This document shows, one piece after another, positions 43,210 through 52,360 of a DNA stretch of 64,000 nt. This DNA comes from Chitinophaga rhizophila. GTDB taxonomy: Bacteria; Bacteroidota; Bacteroidia; Chitinophagales; Chitinophagaceae. The stretch lies in assembly GCF_019492185.1 (NCBI RefSeq), contig NZ_JAICCF010000005.1, forward strand, positions 434,001 to 498,000, written 5' to 3'. Both the position numbers and the translations under genes were made by a program. The notes beneath the pieces were generated by a model. The model did not search any database. It was not told the origin of the DNA and worked only from the letters and a program-made list of their open reading frames with translations. Each line of letters begins with the position of its first letter. Within the stretch, counting starts at the first letter, position 1.

Positions 43210-43827
43210 ATGAAGAAGTTACTTATTCTCGGTATGTGCGGATGTATGTTAACGCCATTTATTGCATGTAACAGCGGACAATCAACAGATCAGCGCGGAG
43301 ACAGCACTGCTGAAGCAATGCCTGTTGAAGGCACTGATACTATTGCCGGTTCGGCAGATGAAGGTGGTTACAGTCAGCAGCTGACCTACAAACAGTACTC
43401 ATTCTCCGTGAACTCAAAAGGAGAGGGTGCGCTGAGAAAACTGACCATCACTGGTCGTGACAGCGCAAGCGACTTTGATGAAGTAAATATGCCGCTGGAA
43501 GGCGACATCTATTACGCGTCTACCGCCGACCTCAATGGCGATGGTAAACCTGAAGTGTATGCCTTCACCAGGGGTAAAGACAGTGCCGGCTACAGTAAAG
43601 TGTATGCCTACGCATTTGACAAGCAGACTGGTAAACAAATCAGTTTTCCTGATCTGACGCCCGAACAGTCAAAAGAATATATGGGACATGATTCCATCTA
43701 TATCGACAAGAACTACCTGGTGCGCAGTTTCTCTACGGATAAAGGCGACGCAGTACCCCAGCGTAAAACAATCCGCTATGTGTTACGTCCCGGCGAAAAC
43801 GGTTTCCAGGCTATCAAAGAGCAATAG
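43210..43827 (+). CDS. Lipoprotein resembling PliI-type lysozyme inhibitors, paralogue 2
   Basis: A 205-residue lipoprotein with lipidated Cys20 (MKKLLILGMCGCMLTPFIAC) and a short acidic/Ser-Thr linker. The domain begins KQYSFSVNSKGEGALRKLTI and carries STADLNGDGKPEVYAFTRG, YSKVYAYAFDKQTGKQISFP, GHDSIYIDKNYLVRSFSTD and IRYVLRPGENGFQAI. The motif order matches the gene at 2928, and DLNGDGKPEVY with GHDSIYI resembles periplasmic I-type lysozyme inhibitors as I recall them. It would be anchored in the envelope, facing the periplasm or outside. Transcribed alone, with a terminator after it. Confidence 0.65.
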   Translation: MKKLLILGMCGCMLTPFIACNSGQSTDQRGDSTAEAMPVEGTDTIAGSADEGGYSQQLTYKQYSFSVNSKGEGALRKLTITGRDSASDFDEVNMPLEGDIYYASTADLNGDGKPEVYAFTRGKDSAGYSKVYAYAFDKQTGKQISFPDLTPEQSKEYMGHDSIYIDKNYLVRSFSTDKGDAVPQRKTIRYVLRPGENGFQAIKEQ

Positions 43828-43872
43828 CTTCTGCCAGCGCAATTATAAGCTTTAACCGGTATGATTTATAAC

Positions 43873-43898
43873 AGGGCGTCTTAGCGATAAGGCGCCCT
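43873..43898 (+). terminator. Hairpin terminator after the lipoprotein gene
   Basis: AGGGCGTCTTA with TAAGGCGCCCT, one internal mismatch and loop GCGA, followed by TCTTAAT. The tail is weak. Confidence 0.55.
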
Positions 43899-43952
43899 TC
43901 TTAATGCCCCTTCGATACCACCCCGCTGTATGGTACGAAAAACAAGATTGTT

Positions 43953-45368
43953 ATGTTGAGAGACAAAAGACACGTCCTGATCACACTGATGATAGGCACC
44001 TCTATGGCAGCTATCGACAGTAGTATCGTCAATGTATCCCTGCCGGTCATACAAAGACAGTTTGATGTAGATATTGATGAGGTGTCATTGGTTATCACCT
44101 CCTATATGATCACTTTCCTGCTGTTTATTCCCTTAACCAACTGGTTGAAGAACCGGATAGGATATTACCACCTGTACATGACCAGTATCGCTGTATTTGT
44201 GCTGGGCTCACTGCTGTGCAGTATATCAGGCAGCATACAGATGCTGGTACTGTCCAGAATAGTGCAGGCGGTAGGCGGCGGATCTATTGCGCCTACATCA
44301 CTGGCCATCCTCTCGGAAAGCTTTCCGAAAAAAGAACGTGGCAGCGCTATCGGATGGTGGGGCATCGGCAACGTGATGGGGCCTGCACTGGGGCCTACAC
44401 TTGGTGGTGTATTAACAGAATACCTCGGCTGGCAAGCTATCTTTTATGTCAATATACCTATCGGGATTGTTGCTGTGTTAATGAATATGCGCTACCTCGG
44501 ATTTCTCAAGGCGCGCAAGCGTTGTAATCCGCCATTCGATTTCAAAGGCTACCTGTTATTTGTCTGTTTCATAGTCTTATTACAGTTTACCCTGACCAGT
44601 ACCAGCGACAAGTTCGGCTTTACTTCCTGGCAGTTTATGACAGGTGTGCTGCTGACTGCCTTTTTCCTGTGGTTGTTTATCCGGTCTTCCCGCAAGCCGC
44701 AGCCCCTGCTGGATCTTTCTGTATTTGGTATTGTTGCTTTCAACAGGGCTTTTATCATTGTAGCGCTCCGTTCACTGGCATTGTTTGGCGGTATGTTTTT
44801 CCTGCCCTTTTTACTACAGGGTTATCTCAAGTATACTGAAATACAGAGCGCTTTACTGCTATTACCCAATGCGCTGGTGATGCTGTTAACCCGGCCTGTG
44901 GCCGGTAAGATGGCTGATAATGGGATGATCAGAAACATCTCCATATTCGGTATCGTGCTGGTATCCGCTTCCTTCTTCCTGTTTGCCCAGATCAACACCG
45001 GCACGCCTGCCTGGTTTATCGTAGCAGCTATGATTGTACGGGGGCTGGGTATCAGCTTCCTGATAGCGCCGGTATCCACAGCCATGCTCAACGCTGTTAC
45101 GGCGGCGCAAACGGCTACTGCCACATCCCTCAACAGCCTTATCCTGCAGCTGGGCGGTTCCATCGGTATTGCGGTCAGCGGTTCCATGCACAGCTACATT
45201 TATGATCACTACACGGGGAAAGGGTACGAGAGTATGCTTGCTGAACACTATGCGCTGAGGGACGGATTTCTTTTCACTGCCGTACTGATGCTGGTCACAC
45301 TGATACCAGCTGCCAAGCTGCCCCAAAAGGTGGTGAAACGCTTAAAACATAAAGAAGCGCTCGGATGA
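43953..45368 (+). CDS. DHA2-family MFS multidrug exporter
   Basis: A 471-residue protein with about 14 hydrophobic segments, the length and helix number of the EmrB/QacA (DHA2) group. Motif D1 lies in TSMAAIDSSIVNVSLPVIQRQF, motif A in NWLKNRIGYYH, motif C in GNVMGPALGPTLGGVLTEYLGW. Such pumps use the proton gradient to export amphipathic drugs, usually with an EmrA-type adaptor, which is not encoded next to it. The ATG at 43953 gives the conserved N terminus. Confidence 0.92.
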   Translation: MLRDKRHVLITLMIGTSMAAIDSSIVNVSLPVIQRQFDVDIDEVSLVITSYMITFLLFIPLTNWLKNRIGYYHLYMTSIAVFVLGSLLCSISGSIQMLVLSRIVQAVGGGSIAPTSLAILSESFPKKERGSAIGWWGIGNVMGPALGPTLGGVLTEYLGWQAIFYVNIPIGIVAVLMNMRYLGFLKARKRCNPPFDFKGYLLFVCFIVLLQFTLTSTSDKFGFTSWQFMTGVLLTAFFLWLFIRSSRKPQPLLDLSVFGIVAFNRAFIIVALRSLALFGGMFFLPFLLQGYLKYTEIQSALLLLPNALVMLLTRPVAGKMADNGMIRNISIFGIVLVSASFFLFAQINTGTPAWFIVAAMIVRGLGISFLIAPVSTAMLNAVTAAQTATATSLNSLILQLGGSIGIAVSGSMHSYIYDHYTGKGYESMLAEHYALRDGFLFTAVLMLVTLIPAAKLPQKVVKRLKHKEALG

Positions 45369-45493
45369 CCAGACGTGAGGATCAGTCGCTACACTGGTGG
45401 TGCCACTAGCGCTCACTTTCTGGTGGAAATACACCCCGGTGACAGTATTTGCCCCTGGTACGATTTTTCAACGGTTAGGACTAAAAGTAATAC

Positions 45494-46042
45494 ATGAAAA
45501 ATCCTGTTTTTGCAAAAGGACACTGGCTGGAATATCTGATGTACGGCTGCCTGGCGGCCGTCTTTTACTGCGTATTACTTTTTTTCCATCTTTCTGACGG
45601 AACTTATGAAAGTATGTACCTGTTGTACATTGGTAATGCGGCATTTGGTATTCCTGTTCTATTGTACAACCTGAAGCTGATCTACCGGCCTTATGAGAAG
45701 CAACGGACAGTGTCCATGCTGATCGCTGCACACCTGGCTACACTGATCGGAACAATACTGTCAATGATCTTTGCGGCATTGCTCATGACGGCCATCATGC
45801 CTGAGATCTTTTCTTCCACACCATCTGTACTGGGACCGGAAAGCGCACCTCCTAACACGCAGGGCCAAAGACCGGAAGGCTGGCTGTTTATGATCGTTAT
45901 CAACGCGCTTGTACTTAACTTCAGTGTAGGCTCCTTCATCTGTATCGTGTCTTCTTACGCTGGTAAGATCAATCAGACAAAAGATAAACCTGCACATCTT
46001 GGCAAGCGGATTTCTGACGGTCCTGTTACCAACGATGCCTGA
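45494..46042 (+). CDS. Four-helix membrane protein of unknown function
   Basis: A 182-residue protein with four hydrophobic segments (YLMYGCLAAVFYCVLLFF, MYLLYIGNAAFGIPVLLYNL, MLIAAHLATLIGTILSMIFAALLMTAI, MIVINALVLNFSVGSFICIV) and a short Pro/Gln-rich loop (GPESAPPNTQGQRP) before the last. I do not recognise the family. It lies between the MFS gene and the SRPBCC gene, 43 bp from the latter, and may belong to the same transcription unit. Confidence 0.65.
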   Translation: MKNPVFAKGHWLEYLMYGCLAAVFYCVLLFFHLSDGTYESMYLLYIGNAAFGIPVLLYNLKLIYRPYEKQRTVSMLIAAHLATLIGTILSMIFAALLMTAIMPEIFSSTPSVLGPESAPPNTQGQRPEGWLFMIVINALVLNFSVGSFICIVSSYAGKINQTKDKPAHLGKRISDGPVTNDA

Positions 46043-46085
46043 TCATTTCACAATATTCTCTTCACCAACTATAAACCATCTTCAC

Positions 46086-46799
46086 ATGAACGAAAATTCT
46101 TCAACAGGCAATAAACCTGACGTTAACGTCGGACAAACAGAACGTATCATATCAGCGGTAGCAGGCGGCTTTCTGCTGTATAACGCTATTGCAGGACGTA
46201 ATGCCCGTTTCGTAAAAGCCGGTGCCGGCGCATTCCTGTTATACCGTGCGGTAACGGGTAACTGTCCGGTGTATAGTGTATTACGCAAAAAGCGTATGCC
46301 CGATCCGGCAAGAAATATCAATGTGAGGGCTACATTAACAGTTAACCGCCCACGTCAGGAAGTGTATGCTTTCTGGCGTAACCTGACCAATCTGCCGCTG
46401 TTTATGAAACATCTGCAAACAGTGACTGACCTCGGTGGAGGGAAATATAACTGGGTAGCTAATATGCCCGGCCTGCCCGGCAATGTGAGCTGGGATGCTG
46501 AAATTGTAAAAGAGGAAGAAGGTGTATTGTTAGGCTGGAATGCGCTACCTGGTTCTGATATTGACAATGCAGGAAAAGTCACTTTCGCGGATGCGGGAGA
46601 GAATGGCACAGAGCTGCACATCGTTATTACCTACCGCGCGCCACTCGGTCCTGCTGGAAGGGTAGTAGCCCGCGCACTGAATCCATTGTTTGAATCGCTG
46701 ATCAAAGAGGAACTCCGCAACTTCAAACGTTATATGGAGACAGGCGAAGTACCGACCATCCAGGGACAGCCATCAGGTAGAGAACCGCTTGGTGTTTAG
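46086..46799 (+). CDS. DUF2892 (YgaP-like) membrane hairpin plus SRPBCC domain protein
   Basis: A 237-residue protein. The N-terminal 70 residues (VNVGQTERIISAVAGGFLLYNAI, VKAGAGAFLLYRAVTGNCPVYSVL) resemble the DUF2892/YgaP-type membrane-associated hairpin. The remainder is a SRPBCC (cyclase/dehydrase) domain: LTVNRPRQEVYAFWRNLTNLPLFMKHLQTV, WVANMPGLPGNVSWDAEIV, TELHIVITYRAPLGPAGRVVARALNPLFESLIKEELRNFKRYMETGE. SRPBCC domains bind lipids or other hydrophobic ligands in a cavity. The ATG at 46086 starts the conserved region. The alcohol dehydrogenase gene follows after 40 bp. Confidence 0.82.
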   Translation: MNENSSTGNKPDVNVGQTERIISAVAGGFLLYNAIAGRNARFVKAGAGAFLLYRAVTGNCPVYSVLRKKRMPDPARNINVRATLTVNRPRQEVYAFWRNLTNLPLFMKHLQTVTDLGGGKYNWVANMPGLPGNVSWDAEIVKEEEGVLLGWNALPGSDIDNAGKVTFADAGENGTELHIVITYRAPLGPAGRVVARALNPLFESLIKEELRNFKRYMETGEVPTIQGQPSGREPLGV

Positions 46800-46839
46800 T
46801 CTGCTGATATTATTGTCAACCCAATAAAACCCAGTTCAT

Positions 46840-48024
46840 ATGAAAGCGCTCTGCTGGAATGGAACACGCAATTTAAGTATCGAACGAGTAAAAGACCCGG
46901 TAATTTTAAATCCTAAAGATGCTATCATACGTGTAGCGCTGTCTTCTGTCTGTGGATCGGATCTGCACCTGGTGAACGGCTATATCCCGACGATGAAAGC
47001 CGGCGATATTATCGGTCATGAATTTAACGGTGAAGTTGTTGAAGTCGGACCTGAAGTTAAGAAGCTGAAAAAGGGCGACCGTGTTGTAGTAGGTTCTGTC
47101 ATTGGCTGTGGCGAATGTTACTATTGCCAGCATGACGAATGGAGCCTGTGCGACAACTCAAATCCACATGCGGAAATGCAGGAGAAAATGTTCGGTTATC
47201 CCACTGCTGCGATCTACGGATACTCACACCTGTTTGGCGGTTACGCAGGCAGCCATGCTGAATACATCCGTGTGGCTTATGCTGATAATGGCTGTTTTAA
47301 GATTCCGGACGGTGTTACCTGGGAGCAGAGCATCTTTGCTTCAGATGCACTCCCCACGGGATATATGGCGGCTGATATGGCTGTTAAACCAGGAGATATC
47401 GTTGCGGTGTGGGGATGCGGCGGCGTAGGTCAGATGGCCATCCGGAGTGCCTGGCTGAAGGGTGCCTCCAGGGTGATCGCTATCGATAGATTTGACTACC
47501 GCCTTGCACAGGCAAAGTCCCAGGGTAAAGCAGAGATCATCAACTATGCGGCTGTGAATGTGCTGGAGGAACTGAAAGCGTTAACCGGCGGGAGAGGCCC
47601 TGATGTATGCATTGATGCGGTAGGTATGGAAGCCCGCAGCGGTAATAAACTGGAACATGCATATGATAAGATCAAACAGGATCTGCGTATGCAGCCCGAC
47701 AGGCCCTCCGTATTACGCCAGGCCATTCTCGCCTGTAGAAAAGGAGGTACGCTGTCTGTGGTAGGGGTATACTCTTCCTTTGTTGACAAGTTCCCGATGG
47801 GCATCCTCATGAACAAAGCACTGACGGTCAGATCAGGGCAGATGCATGCACAGAAATATATTCCTCATCTGCTGGATCTTATCCAGGAGGGAAAGCTGGA
47901 TCCTTCTTACATCCTCACGCACAAATGGTCGCTGGATGATGGTCCCGAAGGATACAGCATGTTTAACGACAAAGCTGATAACTGTATGAGAGTAGTCTTT
48001 GATCCGTCACTCAGCTCATACTAA
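46840..48024 (+). CDS. Zinc-dependent alcohol dehydrogenase
   Basis: A 394-residue medium-chain dehydrogenase. The catalytic zinc ligands lie in SSVCGSDLHL and IIGHEFNGEVV, the structural zinc is held by four Cys in CGECYYCQHDEWSLC, and the NAD site is VAVWGCGGVGQMAIRSAW. The long insertion (YDKIKQDLRMQPDRP) and overall layout recall glutathione-independent formaldehyde dehydrogenase relatives. Substrate uncertain. It follows the SRPBCC gene by 40 bp; a strong terminator ends the unit. Confidence 0.92.
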   Translation: MKALCWNGTRNLSIERVKDPVILNPKDAIIRVALSSVCGSDLHLVNGYIPTMKAGDIIGHEFNGEVVEVGPEVKKLKKGDRVVVGSVIGCGECYYCQHDEWSLCDNSNPHAEMQEKMFGYPTAAIYGYSHLFGGYAGSHAEYIRVAYADNGCFKIPDGVTWEQSIFASDALPTGYMAADMAVKPGDIVAVWGCGGVGQMAIRSAWLKGASRVIAIDRFDYRLAQAKSQGKAEIINYAAVNVLEELKALTGGRGPDVCIDAVGMEARSGNKLEHAYDKIKQDLRMQPDRPSVLRQAILACRKGGTLSVVGVYSSFVDKFPMGILMNKALTVRSGQMHAQKYIPHLLDLIQEGKLDPSYILTHKWSLDDGPEGYSMFNDKADNCMRVVFDPSLSSY

Positions 48025-48083
48025 GGATAGGCCGCAACCGGTTTACAAAGTCTTTTATGCGTAACGGATCTTTAGCAAAAACA

Positions 48084-48115
48084 AAGGGTGGGTACATATC
48101 CATGTACCCACCCTT
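48084..48115. terminator. Bidirectional terminator between alcohol dehydrogenase and nrdA
   Basis: Perfect 14-bp stem AAGGGTGGGTACAT (48084-48097) and ATGTACCCACCCTT (48102-48115), loop ATCC. It lies between two convergent genes. Confidence 0.8.
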
Positions 48116-48134
48116 ATAGTATCTGTCTGAAATA

Positions 48135-49832
48135 TTATCCTTCGCAGCTCTTACATGTCACCAGGCTGTTCACCAGTTCTTTTGACACACTCTGGCTACG
48201 TTGGTAGTAAAGTGTTTTTACGCCCAGTTTCCAGGCCTCGATCAGTAACCTGTTCACTTCCTTCACCGGCAGGTTGGAAGGAATGTTCAGGTTCAGACTC
48301 TGTGCCTGATCAACGTGTTGCTGGCGGATAGCGGCCTGCTGGATGATTTCCAGCTGACTGATCTCCTTAAAGGTTTTGAACACGTCTTTCTCATGCTCCG
48401 TCAGCTCTTCGAGATGCTGCACACTACCGTGATTCAGCATAATGCTGCGCCAGGTATCTTCATTGTCCAGTCCTTTCTGTGCCAGCAGATCTTTCAGGTA
48501 TTTATTCTTACGCATGAAGTTACCTTTAGACAGCCCTGCTTTGAAGTAGTTGCTGCTGAAAGGCTCGATACCCGGAGATGTCTGACCTAATATAGCAGAA
48601 GAAGAAGTGGTAGGTGCTATTGCCATCAGGGTGGTATTCCTGCGGCCATAACCTTTTAGTACTTCCGGCTCTCCGTATATCCAGGCCAGCTCTTTGGTAG
48701 CTTTCTCTGCTTTGTCAGCAATATCTTTAAATATAATAGACGTCAGTTGCTTTGCACGCATGCCTTCAAAGGCGATCATGTTCTTTTGCAGGTAGGAGTG
48801 CCATCCCAGTACGCCAAGACCCAGTGCACGGTGACGTTTTGCAAAGCGGTTAGCCGCAGCCAGGAAGTGATTGCCTTCTGTTTTGGTAATAAACTCCTGC
48901 AGCACGGCATCCAGGAAGAAGATAGCAAGTTTCACTGCGTCAGTGTCTTTCCACTCATCGTACAGTTCGAGGTTCATGGAAGACAGGCAGCAGATGAATG
49001 ACTCATCTTCTGTAGAAGGCAGCATGATCTCTGAGCAGAGATTGCTGGCATTGATGCTCAGGTTAAGGTCTTTATATACCTGCGGTTTGTTACGGTTTAC
49101 GTTGTCAGTAAAGAAGATGTAGGGTAATCCTTTCTGCTGACGACTCTCCAGTACTTTTGCCCATATCTCACGTTTCGGCATGTCGCCGTCAATCATATCC
49201 TGCATCCAGTAGTCTGGCACGCATACACCGTAGAAGAGGTTCTGAATAGGGTGGCCGATGTCTTTGATGGACAGGAACTCCTGTATATCGTCATGGTCAA
49301 TATCCATGTAGGCAGCAAATGCACCACGGCGTACGCCACCCTGAGAGATGGTATCCATAGCGGTATCAAACAGGCGCATGAAACTAACAGCGCCACTGCT
49401 TTTACCATTATCCGTTACAGCGCTACCTCGTGCCCGCAGTCCGCCGAAATAAGCAGAAGTACCTCCGCCTATCTTCGTCTGCATGATCACTTCGCCCAGT
49501 TTATGCGTAATACCTTCTATATTATCAGGTATGTGCACGTTGAAGCAGGAGATAGGCAGTCCGCGTTCTGTACCCATATTGGCCCAGATAGGAGAGCTGA
49601 GGCTCATCCAGCCCCTTTCTATCATCTCTACAAATGCTTCTTTCAGTTCGGGTTTATAAAGACGCTGTGCTGCAGCGGTACAAATTCTGTCGATTGCTCC
49701 TTCAACGGTTTCGCCTTTCAGCAGATATCCTCTGTTAAGGATCTGTTCACTCTCTGAGTTCTTCCACCACAACTTAGGCAATTCGTATTGCTCCTTCACA
49801 CCTGCCAGCTGTGCTAATTCTGTTATCGCCAT
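48135..49832 (-). CDS. nrdA: Ribonucleoside-diphosphate reductase, alpha subunit (class I)
   Basis: A 565-residue class I RNR large subunit. Substrate-site elements: SLSSPIWANMGTERGLPISCFN with the first redox Cys, GGGTSAYFGGLRARGS, the radical-site NLCSEIMLPS, and APTTSSSAILGQTSPGIEP; the mobile C-terminal pair is CKSCEG (Cys560, Cys563). The chain starts directly with the catalytic N-terminal part (KLWWKNSESEQILNRGYLL) and has no ATP-cone, making it about 200 residues shorter than E. coli NrdA. nrdB precedes it by 39 bp in one operon. How dATP control works here cannot be told. Confidence 0.95.
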   Translation of the reverse strand: MAITELAQLAGVKEQYELPKLWWKNSESEQILNRGYLLKGETVEGAIDRICTAAAQRLYKPELKEAFVEMIERGWMSLSSPIWANMGTERGLPISCFNVHIPDNIEGITHKLGEVIMQTKIGGGTSAYFGGLRARGSAVTDNGKSSGAVSFMRLFDTAMDTISQGGVRRGAFAAYMDIDHDDIQEFLSIKDIGHPIQNLFYGVCVPDYWMQDMIDGDMPKREIWAKVLESRQQKGLPYIFFTDNVNRNKPQVYKDLNLSINASNLCSEIMLPSTEDESFICCLSSMNLELYDEWKDTDAVKLAIFFLDAVLQEFITKTEGNHFLAAANRFAKRHRALGLGVLGWHSYLQKNMIAFEGMRAKQLTSIIFKDIADKAEKATKELAWIYGEPEVLKGYGRRNTTLMAIAPTTSSSAILGQTSPGIEPFSSNYFKAGLSKGNFMRKNKYLKDLLAQKGLDNEDTWRSIMLNHGSVQHLEELTEHEKDVFKTFKEISQLEIIQQAAIRQQHVDQAQSLNLNIPSNLPVKEVNRLLIEAWKLGVKTLYYQRSQSVSKELVNSLVTCKSCEG

Positions 49833-49871
49833 GACTTATGCTTTTTCCGTTTTGTGTTACCAATAAAAATG

Positions 49872-50846
49872 TTAGAACAGATCAAGTGCAGAAATGCTCT
49901 TGTCATGTTTTGTATAATCAACCGGGCGTTTCGCAAAGAAGTCATCCAGACTGTTTGCAAACACTTCTTCTTCAAACCACAGCATCGGTTTATTATCTTC
50001 TGTGCTGATGTTAAACTGTGTAGGCAGGTTGATCTTTTTCAGACTGTCGTCTGCACGGTATTTCATGAAGTTTACCAGATTCTCTTTACTCACCGTATCA
50101 ATCTCACCTTCGCTGAATATCCAGTCCAGTATCCTGCTTTCCACTTCAATAGATTCTCTTACCAGCCTGGTTACTTTTGCAATTGTTTCCTCATTGAAGA
50201 TGTCAGGGTATTCTTCTCTGATTTTGTTGATCAGATAAATACCTGCGTTTGCATGTATCTGCTCGTCTACAGATGTCCAGGCAATGATATTGCTTACATT
50301 CTTCATCAGCCCTTTGAAACGGGTGAATGACAGGATGATGGCAAACTGGCTGAACAGACTCACGTTTTCGATCAGGATAGAAAACAGGATCAGTGAGATG
50401 GTATATTCTTTCTTGTTAGTTGATTTTGCACTGCTCAGGGCATCGGATAAATATTCGATACGCTGACGGATTACGGGAACATCTACCAGCTTTTCAAACT
50501 GGTTGTTATACCCCAGTACTTCTACCAGGCGGGAATATGCCTCGGAGTGGCGAAATTCACATTCCGCGAAAGTAGATCCCAGACCATTCATTTCCGGTTT
50601 AGGCAGATGATTGTATAGGTTACCCCAGAAGGATTTTACGGCTACTTCGATCTGCGCAATGGCCAGCAGACTGTTTTTTACTGCTGTTCTTTCTGCCGGG
50701 TTCAGGTGGGAATGGAAGTCTTGCGTGTCAGCGGTGAAGTCAACTTCTGAGTGTACCCAGAATGATTTGTTGATCGCATCGGTGAACTGTAATACCTCCG
50801 GATATTCAAACGGCTTATACTGTAATCTCTTATCAAAAATTCCCAT
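49872..50846 (-). CDS. nrdB: Ribonucleoside-diphosphate reductase, beta subunit
   Basis: A 324-residue ferritin-fold radical subunit starting MGIFDKRLQYKPFEYP. Predicted metal ligands: Glu67 in AQIEVAVK, Glu97 and His100 in EFRH, the Glu in IENVSLF, and Glu and His in SVDEQIHANAG; Tyr104, four residues after His100, occupies the radical Tyr position of class Ia enzymes. No N-terminal ATP-cone is present. Upstream of the ATG the frame continues with TTG-type codons only, so 50846 is preferred. nrdA follows. Confidence 0.94.
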   Translation of the reverse strand: MGIFDKRLQYKPFEYPEVLQFTDAINKSFWVHSEVDFTADTQDFHSHLNPAERTAVKNSLLAIAQIEVAVKSFWGNLYNHLPKPEMNGLGSTFAECEFRHSEAYSRLVEVLGYNNQFEKLVDVPVIRQRIEYLSDALSSAKSTNKKEYTISLILFSILIENVSLFSQFAIILSFTRFKGLMKNVSNIIAWTSVDEQIHANAGIYLINKIREEYPDIFNEETIAKVTRLVRESIEVESRILDWIFSEGEIDTVSKENLVNFMKYRADDSLKKINLPTQFNISTEDNKPMLWFEEEVFANSLDDFFAKRPVDYTKHDKSISALDLF

Positions 50847-51260
50847 ACCTTCTATATTTATAGTAAATGCTTTGCTGCTGTTACAACCGCCGGAGTTCAC
50901 AATGTAATTCCCCTAAAAACGGCGCTGGAGGACAGCATACGGGTCACGTATATAAAGTACTTTTCATATGCTGCCGGATTACAAAAGTGACATTGCGACG
51001 GAGAATAAAAAAATAAAGGAACTAACAGCATGTGGAAAACTAATATGGAAAATAACAGAAGGCTCACTGGGGGCCGGTTACAGGAATGTCGCCGGACGGA
51101 ACTGTTCACTGCCGCACGGCATGGCCATATTACCCATAACAGACGGATTGATTTTCAATAGCTTGACATGAAGCGTTGTTCTGAAAGACTAAAAAAATAA
51201 AAAAGGAGAGCTGACAGCTAACACCGTCAACTCCCCTTTGCCTGCCTATATCATCTTCCG
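50847..51260. other. Intergenic region upstream of nrdB
   Basis: It holds the nrdB promoter region and the terminator of the flavoprotein gene. CAGCATA (50933-50939) and TATGCTG (50967-50973) form a 7-bp inverted repeat about 90 bp upstream of nrdB, a possible regulatory site. I found no NrdR-box pair and no exact TAnnTTTG box. A 67-codon plus-strand frame at 50968-51171 has no family or signal and is not called. Confidence 0.4.
51203..51238 (-). terminator. Terminator of the flavoprotein gene
   Basis: AAGGAGAGCTGAC (51203-51215) pairs with GTCAACTCCCCTT (51226-51238), 11 of 13 Watson-Crick. On the minus strand the 3' side runs into TTTTATTTTTTT. Confidence 0.75.
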
Positions 51261-52169
51261 TTAAAATGTTTCCTCCACCAGATCTTTGTTCGCCACCGCA
51301 CCCGCAAATGTACCGGACGCGACCGCATTTGCCACGGAGCGCATCATGCTGGTATTATCGCCACAGGCATACACGCCGGGCAGGGAAGTTTTGTACATAG
51401 CATCTACCTTCAGGTAGCCCTGCTCGGTCAGTTCACATCCCAGCTGCTCAGGAACAGGGCAGTGCTGTGTAAAACCAATACGGGCGTACAGGGCTTTTAA
51501 AGGGAATGTGGTGCCGTCTGCAAATACCAGCTCACGCAGATATCCCTCCTGATGCGCAATGGCTTTAATCTCTTTTTCTACTACATTGATATGATGAGAC
51601 GCCAGTTTTTCCAGTTGCGCAGCTTGCAGGGTTGACGGGCCATTCGTGAAGATGGTCAGATCCTTCGTCCAGTTGAAAATCAATTTACTGAAGTCAAAAG
51701 CCATATCGCCGTTTGCCAGAATACCTGTCTTTTCCGCTTTCACCTCATACCCATGACAGTAAGGACAATGAATAACGCTGATACCCCAGCAGGCAGCAAA
51801 GCCTTCAATCGCCGGCGGAATGTCATTAATGCCCGTGGCGAAGATCAGTTTGCGGCCGGCAAATGTTTCGCCTTCGGCAGTGGTAATCTCAAAGCCATCT
51901 GCTGTTTTACTACCCGCTGTTGCCAGTCCGGTATGAAAAGAGACGGTACTGTATTTCAACACCTGCTCTTTGCCGATCTGCGCTATCTCAGCGGGCGTCT
52001 TGCCGTCCTGTGTCAGAAAATTATGGGAATGCGGTGTCTGCCTGTTACAGGGCTTACCGCTGTCTATAATCAATACTTTCCTCAATGCACGGCCCAGGGC
52101 CATGGCTGCGGATAATCCGGCATAGCTGCCGCCTACGATGATTACATCAAAACTCCTTTCTCCTGTCAT
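51261..52169 (-). CDS. Thioredoxin-reductase-like FAD/NAD(P) oxidoreductase
   Basis: A 302-residue two-domain flavoprotein. FAD site VIIVGGSYAGLSAAMALGRAL (residues 5-25), FATGINDIPP, the CPYCHGYEV segment with a Cys-x2-Cys at the place of the redox-active pair, and the C-terminal GVYACGDNTSMMRSVANAVASG. The NADPH-binding GxGxxA motif is weak (GILANGDMAFDF), so it may be one of the relatives lacking efficient NADPH use, such as a bacillithiol- or ferredoxin-linked oxidoreductase. It is controlled by a promoter overlapped by a 33-bp palindrome and is transcribed alone. Confidence 0.9.
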   Translation of the reverse strand: MTGERSFDVIIVGGSYAGLSAAMALGRALRKVLIIDSGKPCNRQTPHSHNFLTQDGKTPAEIAQIGKEQVLKYSTVSFHTGLATAGSKTADGFEITTAEGETFAGRKLIFATGINDIPPAIEGFAACWGISVIHCPYCHGYEVKAEKTGILANGDMAFDFSKLIFNWTKDLTIFTNGPSTLQAAQLEKLASHHINVVEKEIKAIAHQEGYLRELVFADGTTFPLKALYARIGFTQHCPVPEQLGCELTEQGYLKVDAMYKTSLPGVYACGDNTSMMRSVANAVASGTFAGAVANKDLVEETF

Positions 52170-52212
52170 AATACTTTCCTGTTAGCTGTACTTGAATAAT
52201 ATGTTGGTATAC

Positions 52213-52263
52213 CAAAGGTACTGCAAAAAAACTTTCATTTGCAACTAAGTTGCAAATGAAAGT
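52213..52263 (-). promoter_or_regulatory. Flavoprotein promoter overlapped by a perfect 33-bp palindrome
   Basis: ACTTTCATTTGCAACT (52231-52246), A, AGTTGCAAATGAAAGT (52248-52263) is a perfect palindrome. On the minus strand TTG (52244-52242) inside it is 21 bp from TACCTTTG (52220-52213), together forming a Bacteroidota -33/-7 promoter. A repressor bound here would block it. The next ATG is 44 bp downstream. Confidence 0.7.
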
Positions 52264-52360
52264 AGGCGGGTAAAATACTATCAGCCGATAGGCGGTCGAA
52301 TTTTCGCCTTGCCGCCAGGGGTAAGGAAATGCGTAAAAAGAGGCGAACGAACGAATCCCG

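Noticed and set aside
50968..51171. 67-codon plus-strand frame upstream of nrdB
   Set aside because: No family, signal or promoter; it runs through the nrdB upstream region.
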